Source of the DNA: Verrucomicrobiota bacterium
GTDB taxonomy: Bacteria; Verrucomicrobiota; Verrucomicrobiia; Verrucomicrobiales; DEV007
Direction: 5' to 3'
NCBI GenBank assembly: GCA_027618625.1
Contig: JAQCER010000010.1
Span: 1-15,519, forward strand
DNA length: 15,519 nucleotides
Part shown: piece after piece, positions 7,145 to 14,652 of the stretch
How positions within the stretch are numbered: position 1 is the stretch's first letter
Layout of the letters: each line of letters opens with the position of its first letter
Notes under the pieces: model-generated
Seen by the model: the letters and a program-made list of their open reading frames with translations, nothing else
Told to the model about the DNA's origin: nothing
Databases searched by the model: none
Program-made: the position numbers and the translations under genes

Positions 7145-9670
7145 TCAGGAATTCGCCTCCGGCCGGAGGTGCGGAGCTCCTGAATCGAGGGCGTCGGTCT
7201 CCAGATCACGCAGCATGCGATCGAGGCGGGTGGTGAAATCTTCTGTGGAAAGGTGGGAGGAAATGCCGTCGGCCCAGAGCGGGAAGGCCATGGGCGTCAG
7301 GCGTTGGCAGTAGACTTTGATGATGCTGCGGGTGGCCATTGCTTCCATGGTTGCCTGCATGCGCGTGATCTCCAGTTGGCGCTCGAGGATCTCCCGCTGG
7401 GACTGCGCCAGCAGCAGGTTTTCTGGATCGTAACGCTCGAAGACATCGTACAGCAACGACGTCGAGGCTTGCAGGGAACGGGCGGTTTTTGAGTTCCCGG
7501 GGTAACCTTGCATCACCAGGCCGGCAACACGGGATACTTCGCGAAATTGATTCCGCGCGAGTTCCGCCGTGTTCATGCACTCTAACAGATCAACCAACAA
7601 ATGGTCGGTGCTCAGCAACTTCCGCCAGCTCGTCTCATCGACGAACAGGTCACTGCGAGAGTGCAGCTCGAATCCGTAGTCGTTGTAAGTAACCTGAATC
7701 GACTTCGGATCGTCCCGGGCAAATCGGTAAGCTACCAATGTTCCGAGCCCTTCATGGACGATGCGCCCGGCGAAGGGATAGATGTAGACGTGGTTACCAT
7801 CGCGCGTTCGCGTCTCTTCGATAAGCAATTGCGTGCTGTCAGGAAGATGTGACCACGCCTGCTGCAGCGCCAGCACGGGCGCGACTGCCTGAAGCTCGGA
7901 TTCCGCCTCTGGCGGCACACCGCTTCGAGCCGAAGCAAGTTTGTCGCAGACCGCCTGCGCAAGTTCTGTCGACAACGGACTCTTGCTGCCGTTCCACGTC
8001 GGCACCTGACCCCGCACGCCTTTGCGAGTAGCCGGCTTGACGGTGGCTACGAGGTCGCGAAACATTACAAGTTGGAGGCGCTTGCCGGCAAAAATGAAGT
8101 GGCCGTTTTTCTTGATCCGACCGATGAATCCTTCTTCAACGGTGCCGAGTTTCCGGCCATTCGCATAGCGGACCGAGACGGCGGAATCGGCGGTGATAGT
8201 GCCAATGCTCATCCTATGCAGCCGGGCCATGCCAATGTCCGTGACTACATGCAGGCCGTTTTCTACGACGACCTTTTTATACTGCGGATACGCTGCCAGC
8301 GCCCGCCCACCGGTGGTGACAAACGCCAGCGCCCAGTCCCATTCGTCGTCTGTGAGATCGGCAAATGCAGCGGTGCTGGTGATCTCATCGCGCATGGCGA
8401 GCGCCTCGAATCCACCACCGAGCGCCGCCGTTACCAGATGCTGTACCAGCACGTCCAGTGTGCGCGTAAGTGGTCGCCGCGCCTCCACTTGCCGACGATT
8501 CAACGCATCCCGTGCGGCAGCGAACTCCACCAGCTCGAACGCATTCGTGGGCACGCCGATCACCTTGCTCGCCGCGCCCGGCCGATGTCCCGATCGCCCA
8601 GCGCGCTGCAACAACCGTGCGATGCCCTTTGGACTGCCCACTTGCATGACCTGTTCCACGGGAGAAAAGTCGACACCGAGATCGAGACTGGACGTGCATA
8701 CCACGCACTTCACGCTGCCGTCGCGCAGGCGTTCCTCCACTTCCTGCCGCACCGGTTTGTCAAGCGACCCATGGTGCATCGCCAGCACCGGTTCCCAGTC
8801 CGGCTTCATATCGACCAGCGCCTGAAACCACATCTCCGTCTGCGAACGCGTATTGGTAAACAACAACGTGGTGCTGGCCTGATCGATTTGCTCAACCACC
8901 TGCGGCAACATGCGCAGTCCGAGATGGCCCGACCACGGGAACGTGTCCATTTCTGCAGGAAGCAGCGTTTCAATGATCACCGATTTGGGCTCCTGACCAG
9001 TGATCACAACGCCATCCGCGCTCTTGTTCCCTAACAGAACACGCATCGCCTCATCAAGGTTTCCGATCGTCGCAGAGACCCCCCACTGGCGCAGCCCAGG
9101 CAACCACGCACGCAGGCGGGCCAGGCACAGCTCCGTCTGCACACCACGCTTGGATCCGAGCAGCTCATGCCATTCATCGACGATCACACAACGAAGATCG
9201 GCGAAGCGTTCACGACTATCATCGTAGGTGAGAAAAAGTGACAAGCTCTCGGGAGTCGTCACCAGCACCGATGGCAGCCTTTTGCGCAACCGCGCGCGTG
9301 CCGATTGCTTGGTATCGCCAGTGCGACTATCCACCGTCCATGGAGATCCCACACCTTCCAACGGCTCCTTCAATGCCTCCGTAGAATCCGTGGCCAACGC
9401 CCGCAGCGGAGTGATCCACAGCACCCGCAGGCCATCACCCTTGTCCCCCGAATCCATTGCCTCCATCACTGGCCCCAGCCATGCCGCAAGCGTCTTACCG
9501 ATCCCGGTCGGCGCATGAATCAGCCCACTCCTGCCATCGCGGTAAGCCTGCCACGCCTGCCGTTGAAAGGCAAACGGCACCCACTCCCGCTGCGCAAACC
9601 AGGCATCGACCCGATCAGAAGCGGAAGGTGAGTGTGGAAGCAGTGAAGGTTTTCTGGCCACGTTACGCAT
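7145..9670 (-). CDS. Lhr-like DEXH-box helicase, 'ligase-associated' type, 841 aa
   Basis: All superfamily 2 helicase motifs are visible. Walker A is APTGIGKT (53-60, with Ile where Ser is usual). Motif Ia lies around 86-94 (ITPLRALAT). TTPES is at 138-142. Motif II is DEWHEL (165-170), followed by the LGSKRGVQTE signature typical of ligase-associated Lhr-type enzymes. SAT is at 199-201, motif V is CTSSLDLGVDF (325-335) and motif VI is QRAGRSGHRPG (355-365). After the two RecA domains come the winged-helix and Lhr-core regions, giving about 840 residues. This matches the short Lhr-core class rather than the roughly 1500-residue E. coli Lhr. Such helicases translocate on single-stranded DNA and usually sit beside an ATP-dependent DNA ligase, a metallophosphoesterase and an exonuclease. 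None of these partners is seen here. The gene faces the 1233-aa gene (85-bp gap) and is divergent from the operon. It ends in TGA, showing that TGA is used as a stop in this genome. Confidence 0.93.
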   Translation of the reverse strand: MRNVARKPSLLPHSPSASDRVDAWFAQREWVPFAFQRQAWQAYRDGRSGLIHAPTGIGKTLAAWLGPVMEAMDSGDKGDGLRVLWITPLRALATDSTEALKEPLEGVGSPWTVDSRTGDTKQSARARLRKRLPSVLVTTPESLSLFLTYDDSRERFADLRCVIVDEWHELLGSKRGVQTELCLARLRAWLPGLRQWGVSATIGNLDEAMRVLLGNKSADGVVITGQEPKSVIIETLLPAEMDTFPWSGHLGLRMLPQVVEQIDQASTTLLFTNTRSQTEMWFQALVDMKPDWEPVLAMHHGSLDKPVRQEVEERLRDGSVKCVVCTSSLDLGVDFSPVEQVMQVGSPKGIARLLQRAGRSGHRPGAASKVIGVPTNAFELVEFAAARDALNRRQVEARRPLTRTLDVLVQHLVTAALGGGFEALAMRDEITSTAAFADLTDDEWDWALAFVTTGGRALAAYPQYKKVVVENGLHVVTDIGMARLHRMSIGTITADSAVSVRYANGRKLGTVEEGFIGRIKKNGHFIFAGKRLQLVMFRDLVATVKPATRKGVRGQVPTWNGSKSPLSTELAQAVCDKLASARSGVPPEAESELQAVAPVLALQQAWSHLPDSTQLLIEETRTRDGNHVYIYPFAGRIVHEGLGTLVAYRFARDDPKSIQVTYNDYGFELHSRSDLFVDETSWRKLLSTDHLLVDLLECMNTAELARNQFREVSRVAGLVMQGYPGNSKTARSLQASTSLLYDVFERYDPENLLLAQSQREILERQLEITRMQATMEAMATRSIIKVYCQRLTPMAFPLWADGISSHLSTEDFTTRLDRMLRDLETDALDSGAPHLRPEANS

Positions 9671-9781
9671 TCAGTTTTGCAGACTCATCCACAAAGTAGA
9701 TCGTTATTGCAATCCGTTAAAGAATTACGCTCCATGGCGGCGCGACGATCGGGTGCCGCCCACCACGTGGCCACGATGTCT

Positions 9782-9802
9782 GGCGTTACGCCGCGTTATG
9801 CC
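9782..9802. repeat. Small palindrome with a tandem copy, possible operator
   Basis: GGCGTTACGCC at 9782-9792 is a perfect inverted repeat around a central base. The ten-base unit GCGTTACGCC (9783-9792) is repeated directly as GCGTTATGCC (9793-9802), with 9 of 10 bases equal. It sits about 20 bp upstream of the -35 box of the predicted operon promoter and within the divergent spacer, a natural place for a regulator site. No regulator is identified, and chance is a real alternative. Confidence 0.25.
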
Positions 9803-9821
9803 GCGCTCGTGAATCGTCCAC

Positions 9822-9849
9822 TTGCCCGGTTTGTAAAGTGTAGTATAAA
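9822..9849 (+). promoter_or_regulatory. Probable sigma-70-type promoter of the CRTAC1/TPR/SGNH operon
   Basis: TTGCCC (9822-9827) and TATAAA (9844-9849) are separated by 16 bp. The region around the -10 box is AT-rich inside a GC-rich spacer. Transcription would begin near 9857, leaving a leader of about 65 nt before the ATG at 9922. This is the only convincing promoter-like match I see in the 251-bp spacer on this strand. Confidence 0.5.
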
Positions 9850-9921
9850 TTCGGCTAGCGTTTCCTCGCTCGACATCGATGCCGGGATTCTTCATGATCC
9901 AACACGTAATTCCGTTCTAAA

Positions 9922-12348
9922 ATGTTTCTGATGAAACGCACTCAGAACAACACCAGCCAACGAGATGCGACACTTTCCAACCGCCTTCTTCGAGGGGCGG
10001 TGTTGAATGTTCTGCTGTTGGTTTCGACGGTTGGCGTGTTGAACTCGGCGGCTCAACAACCCTCCTCTGGGGCTGCCACCGATCAAGTCCTGGACGAGGC
10101 AAAGCAGAAGGCGATCTGGGATGCTGAACATGTGACCTTTGAAATCGAGTGGCGCTTCGGCAAGCCCTTTCTGGAAGCGCTGAAAGCGAGAGACGAAAAG
10201 GCGGCCGCAAAGTGGTTTCACAAGAATTTTCGCGGGGCGACGATTTCCAACCCATCCGAAGTGCAGACTCGGAGGAAAGGCGAGGTGGTTGAAATCAGTC
10301 GCGGCGCGGATTCGAAATCTGCTGCGGATGCCAGCGTGGCTGACGTGATGGCTGCGCTTCTGGCACAGATCAAACCTGTAGCGGAGATCGAGCGGGCGGG
10401 GTTGCGCGTTCTCTATATTAACAACGAGGGTGGCCAAAAGTGGTCGACCAGCATTCTTCTGAGCGCTTCCGGAAAGAGTGGCGATGGCGGGCTCATTGCA
10501 GTCGACAGCAAGCACCAGGTGGTTTTTGAGATCGAGGATGATGCCGAATTTGTCACCGGTCCATGCATTGCCACGTGGAAGATAAGCAGTGAGCGCCAGT
10601 GGACATCTCCGACGCAGTTGATGGAGGAAATTACATCGACGAGCGGACTGACACTGGCTCCCGTCGTAGACAACTGGAAACTCCCCAAGGGTAAAGTCCG
10701 CCGCCAGTTTCCGTCCCAATTAGCCGTAGAAGATTTTGATCGCGACGGTTTTCTAGACATCGCGATTGCGACCATCGACGGGCCGAGTGCGCTGTTCCGA
10801 TCAGTGGACGGAAAGCAGTTCAAAGTTGTGAACGTGCCTTTCAAAGTGAAGCCGATGAGCACGCGCAAGATGCGTTCGCTGGCGACGTGGATTGATTTCA
10901 ACAACGACGGATTCCCCGACCTTCTGCTGGGCGATCGCGTTTACCGGAACGACGGCGGGAAGAGCTTCGCTGACATTACGGCAGAATCAGGACTCAAGTT
11001 TCCACAACACCAGATGGGTGCTGCCGTCGCCGACTACGATGGCGATGGATTGCTCGACCTTTACATTTTATATCAATACTCAAGCGAAACCAGTCCCGGC
11101 GATCCTGGGATATTGCCATGGGTCGGTGATGCGATTTCCGGTGCGCCCAATGCGTTGTGGAGAAATCTTGGAGACGGTCGCTTTGAGGATGTCACAGAGA
11201 AGAGCGGGGCTGGCGGAGGTTTGCACAATTCGTTTGCAGCAGTGTGGCTGTATGCCGACGATGATCGGCATCCCGATCTCTATGTAGCGAATGACTTTGG
11301 CAAAAACAATCTGCTGCGAAATCGTGGTGATGGCACCTTCGAAGACATTTCTGCCCAGTCAGGAGTCGCTGATTTTGCCACCAGTATGGGCGTGGCTGCC
11401 GGGGACATCGACAATGATGGGCGGACCGAAATCTACGTCGCCAATATGTATTCGAAAATGGGGCGTCGCATCATTGCTCACGTTGGCGAGGCTGACTATG
11501 CGGCTGGGATTTACGAGCAGATCAAAGGAGCCTGCGCCGGAAATCGCCTTTACAAGCGAGACGCCAAGGGCGGCTATTCCGAATGGAGCGAATCCTGGGG
11601 GATCAACGATGTCGGCTGGGCATATGCGCCGGCGATTGCGGATCTCGATAATGATGGCTTGCTCGACATTTATGCCACCACGGGCTTCATGAGTTTCGAT
11701 CGCAACAAGCCTGACGGATGAACGTGCATGTGGCGGGCTGTCGTGTCACAGCCCTTAAACAGACAAAGCAGCATCGAAGCGCTTGGCGATATCGACAAGG
11801 AGGCGGGAGAATTCTGGGTCGAGAACCCGTTTATGATGCCCGAGAACGGCGAGAATCTGAGCGCTTATGAGCGAAACCGCACGTTTCTCAACGTGGATGG
11901 CAACTCGTTCATTGATGTTTCGTTTGCTTCGGTTGCAGATATCGATTCGGACTCCCGAAGTGTCGTTGCCGCAGATTTCGATCGCGACGGTGCCACCGAC
12001 TTGCTGGTGGGATCGGTTGGCGGTGGGCCGTTGCGGTTGTTCCTAAATCGCTATCCGAACGGCAACCACGTTCGTATCCAGCTGGTGGGCAACCAAAGCA
12101 ATCGACCAGGAATCGGTGCAAGACTGATCGCGAAAGCCGGATCTCGCCAGGTGGTGCGCGATGTTTTTCCAGCCAATGGTTTCAAGGGGCAGGGGCCGGT
12201 CGATACTGTCATTGGACTAGGAGAGGCAAAGCGTATCGAGAATCTTGAAATCCTCTGGCCAAGTGGGCTGGTGCAGAAATTGAATGATCTCCCTGCCGGG
12301 ATCGGTATCACCATCACGGAAGGCCAGAGCGAGTTCCATGTTAAGTAA
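9922..12348 (+). CDS. Candidate selenoprotein: CRTAC1-type FG-GAP/ASPIC protein, 808 aa with Sec600
   Basis: Residues 1-45 carry basic residues, a hydrophobic core (about 23-37) and an A-x-A-like cleavage region (NSAAQQ), a Sec signal. Residues 50-260 are a mixed domain I cannot name. FG-GAP calcium loops follow near 271, 325, 371, 446, 495, 574 and 685, and an ASPIC/UnbV domain closes the protein (about 714-803). One in-frame TGA (11719-11721) falls at codon 600, after 'FMSFDRNKPDG' and before 'TCMWRAVVSQ'. The same frame then runs on for 208 sense codons with full family similarity, so no frameshift is involved. A hairpin with bacterial SECIS geometry follows the TGA. I infer that TGA encodes selenocysteine, giving a U600-T-C602 motif. 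If not read through, the product would be a 599-aa protein lacking its ASPIC domain, and 11728-12348 would be an orphan tail. Alternatives are a nonsense mutation or a sequencing error. The start could also be the ATG at 9931; neither start has a clear ribosome site. The 3' end overlaps the next gene by 11 bp. Confidence 0.78.
11719..11721 (+). other. In-frame UGA codon, candidate selenocysteine insertion site
   Basis: The TGA is preceded by GAC GGA and followed by ACG TGC ATG TGG, giving D-G-U-T-C-M-W. A cysteine two residues downstream makes a UxC motif, a plausible redox pair. This is the only in-frame stop across 808 codons, and reading continues in the same phase. The genome evidently also uses TGA for termination (the helicase gene at 7145), which argues against a reassigned genetic code. 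Confidence 0.72.
11735..11754 (+). promoter_or_regulatory. Candidate bacterial SECIS hairpin
   Basis: GGGCTGT (11735-11741) pairs perfectly with ACAGCCC (11748-11754) around the loop CGTGTC (11742-11747). The loop has G in its second position, matching the conserved loop guanosine of bacterial SECIS elements. Twenty nucleotides separate the TGA from the loop, inside the spacing range I recall for the family (about 16-37). A short lower helix is possible between TGT (11729-11731) and ACA (11759-11761) across an internal loop. A competing pairing, TGTG 11729-11732 with CACA 11747-11750, is weaker. No T-run follows, so it is not an intrinsic terminator. Confidence 0.7.
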
Positions 12349-14629
12349 TTCTGCGAATTCTACGAGTAAGGTGTCCTCCGTGGGAGCTGCACTTCTCATG
12401 CTGCTCAGCATCAGTTGTGACTCTGGCGTGACCAAGACGGCATCGGAGGAAACGAACGAAAATCCGGCGCTGGCTTCGCATCAGAGAATGGTTCGCGCTT
12501 TGGCGAAGATCGCGGAAGAGGATGCTCGCCTGAATCCTTACTACAGTGATCTGCGTGTGCGGCGATTGACTGCGGCCCTGGCAGGATTTCCCTCTGCAGC
12601 GACGGCGATGGAGAAGGCGCCGATCCTTGCCAGCCTGGGATTGGCGCAGATGGACTACGGCCAATTGGACGAGAGTATCGCCAACTTGCGCAAGGCGTAC
12701 GATGCCTTTGCTTCAAGCCCGGATCCTGGCCGGACTTTAGGTGAAGTGGCGTTCGCGCTGGGAGTTGCTAATCTCCGCCTCGCAGAGACCGAGAATTGTT
12801 GTGCCAATCACACGCCCGACAGTTGCATCCTGCCGATCCAGGGCGACGCAATTCACAAAGTGAGACGGGGGTCGGAGGCGGCGATCAAATATTTTGCCGA
12901 GGCGATTGAAAACGAGAGCATGCCTGAGCGAAGCAGGCAGAAGAGCACCTGGTTGCTGAATCTCGCCTACATGACACTCGGCGAGTATCCAGCGAAAGTG
13001 CCGCCACTCTATCGCCTGCCGGAGAATGTTTTCCAGTCGGGTATAGCGGTTCCGAAGATGCCAAACGTTGCCGGGAAACTTGGCTTGGACACTGACAGCA
13101 TGTCGGGTGGTGTCGCGATCGACGACTTTGACGGCGACTTGCTTCTTGATGTAGTAGTGTCGAGCTGGGATGCATCTTTCCCGATGAAATATTTTGAGAA
13201 TCGCGGCAAAGACGGCTTCGCGGAGCGTTCCAGGGACGCGGGTTTCGAGGGAATGCTTGGGGGGTTCAATTTGATCACAGCCGACTACGACAACGACGGG
13301 GATGTGGACATCTATGTTACTCGGGGTGCCTGGCTGGGTGAGCTTGGGAAGCGACCGAACTCGCTTCTGCAAAATCAGGGAGACGGCACTTTTCTGGACG
13401 TGACTTACATGGTTGGGCTGGGTGAAGACCACTACCCGTCACAGACTGCTGCCTGGGCGGATTATGACAACGATGGCGATCTCGATCTCTTCGTCGGCAA
13501 CGAGCACAAGGACGGTGAGCTGGAGCTTGACGGAGGGATCGAAGGTACAGAAGAAGTGATCGCGCCCTGTCAGTTGTTCAGGAACAACGGTGACGGCACT
13601 TTCACCGACGTTGCCGAAGAGGCTGGCGTGACTAATCTTCGCTTCACCAAGGGCAGTACCTGGGCGGACATCGATGGCGATCGCTTTCCTGATCTGATCC
13701 TGTCGAACCTATCCGGCGAGAACCGGCTTTTCCACAATCAGCAGGATGGCTCGTTCTTCGATATCGTTGCCCAGGCCGGGATTCAGGAACCGTACGTAAG
13801 CTTCCCTGTATGGACCTGGGACTTCGATAACGACGGTGTGGTCGACATTTTCATCTCCTCATTCCGCGGCTCCACTGACAGTTACATGATGCATGCGCTG
13901 GGGCAAAAATATCCCATGCCGTCCGGTCATTACCGCGGAAATGGCGATGGCACCTTCACCAATGTGGCGGAAGAGCAGAAGCTCGATGCACCAATGCTGA
14001 CCATGGGGGCCAACTTCGGCGATATCAACAATGACGGCTACCTCGACTTCTACGTCGGCACTGGCCAGCCGGACATTTCCATCCTCGTTCCCAACATGCT
14101 GTTCGTGAATCAACACGGGAAACGCTTCCATGATGTGACCATGGCGAGCGGGCTTGGGCACTTACAAAAAGGACACGCGATTGCCTTCGCAGATCTGGAT
14201 CAGGATGGTGATCAAGATATCTTTGCACAGATGGGAGGTGCCCGGCGCGTCGACAGTTTCCGCGATGCGCTCTACGCGAATCGCGGCGGTACCCCAAATC
14301 GATGGATCACAGTGAGGCTGGTCGGAGTCACGTCGAACCGCTCAGCAATCGGTGCCCGTCTCAAAGTGACGATTACCGAGAAAGGGGAGCAACGTGCCAT
14401 CTACCGATGGGTCAACACCGGTGCCAGCTTTGGCGCAAATCCATTGAGGCAGCACATCGGAATCGGCACTGCCAGCGCAGTCGATAGTCTGGAAGTCTAC
14501 TGGCCGACTTCTGACACGACGCAGGAATTCAAGAACCTTCCCGTTGGGAAAATGATCGAGATTCATGAGGACAGTGACGCTGTGAAGACGATAGATCTGG
14601 AGTCGTTCCCCTTTGTTCCGAACCTTTAA
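12338..14629 (+). CDS. TPR plus FG-GAP/VCBS plus ASPIC (CRTAC1-type) putative lipoprotein, 763 aa
   Basis: The N-terminus has a hydrophobic segment and LSISC-D with Cys27, a lipobox-like site, so lipid anchoring is likely. About residues 45-225 are helical and TPR-like, for example 'LASLGLAQMDYGQLDESIAN' and a later 'WLLNLAYMTLGEYP'. Inside lies a Cys/His cluster: C154, C155, H158 and C163 in 'ENCCANHTPDSCILPI'. FG-GAP calcium loops follow near 262, 316, 375, 444, 495, 562 and 619, then an ASPIC/UnbV domain at about 654-745. The frame is open to an earlier ATG at 12284, but the ATG at 12338 puts the signal peptide at the N-terminus. It overlaps the upstream stop by 11 bp, so translational coupling with the candidate selenoprotein is likely. 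The Cys/His cluster could bind a metal or form disulfides; that is inference. No enzymatic residue set is evident. Stop TAA. Confidence 0.88.
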   Translation: MLSNSANSTSKVSSVGAALLMLLSISCDSGVTKTASEETNENPALASHQRMVRALAKIAEEDARLNPYYSDLRVRRLTAALAGFPSAATAMEKAPILASLGLAQMDYGQLDESIANLRKAYDAFASSPDPGRTLGEVAFALGVANLRLAETENCCANHTPDSCILPIQGDAIHKVRRGSEAAIKYFAEAIENESMPERSRQKSTWLLNLAYMTLGEYPAKVPPLYRLPENVFQSGIAVPKMPNVAGKLGLDTDSMSGGVAIDDFDGDLLLDVVVSSWDASFPMKYFENRGKDGFAERSRDAGFEGMLGGFNLITADYDNDGDVDIYVTRGAWLGELGKRPNSLLQNQGDGTFLDVTYMVGLGEDHYPSQTAAWADYDNDGDLDLFVGNEHKDGELELDGGIEGTEEVIAPCQLFRNNGDGTFTDVAEEAGVTNLRFTKGSTWADIDGDRFPDLILSNLSGENRLFHNQQDGSFFDIVAQAGIQEPYVSFPVWTWDFDNDGVVDIFISSFRGSTDSYMMHALGQKYPMPSGHYRGNGDGTFTNVAEEQKLDAPMLTMGANFGDINNDGYLDFYVGTGQPDISILVPNMLFVNQHGKRFHDVTMASGLGHLQKGHAIAFADLDQDGDQDIFAQMGGARRVDSFRDALYANRGGTPNRWITVRLVGVTSNRSAIGARLKVTITEKGEQRAIYRWVNTGASFGANPLRQHIGIGTASAVDSLEVYWPTSDTTQEFKNLPVGKMIEIHEDSDAVKTIDLESFPFVPNL

Positions 14630-14652
14630 CAATTCAGCCCTGCTCCTCTCCT

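Noticed and set aside
7156..7169. 14-bp palindrome CCTCCGGCCGGAGG
   Set aside because: It lies inside the last codons of the helicase gene and lacks a T-run; it is best explained as GC-rich coding sequence.
8072..9034. 320-codon open frame on the plus strand
   Set aside because: Antisense to the conserved helicase motifs, rich in His and Arg, with no domain.
11719..12348. Frameshifted pseudogene interpretation of the CRTAC1-type gene
   Set aside because: The part after the TGA is in the same frame as the part before it (11728 minus 9922 is divisible by 3), and the family similarity continues at once. Only a single point nonsense change or selenocysteine recoding fits.
11728..12348. Independent 206-aa gene starting at ATG 11728
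   Set aside because: No ribosome site or promoter lies before it, there is no signal peptide, and its first residues continue a blade of the upstream protein. It is better read as the C-terminal part of that protein.
9922..12348. Genome-wide reassignment of TGA (genetic code 4 or 25)
   Set aside because: The helicase gene ends naturally in TGA at 7145, and no other long gene in the window contains an in-frame TGA.
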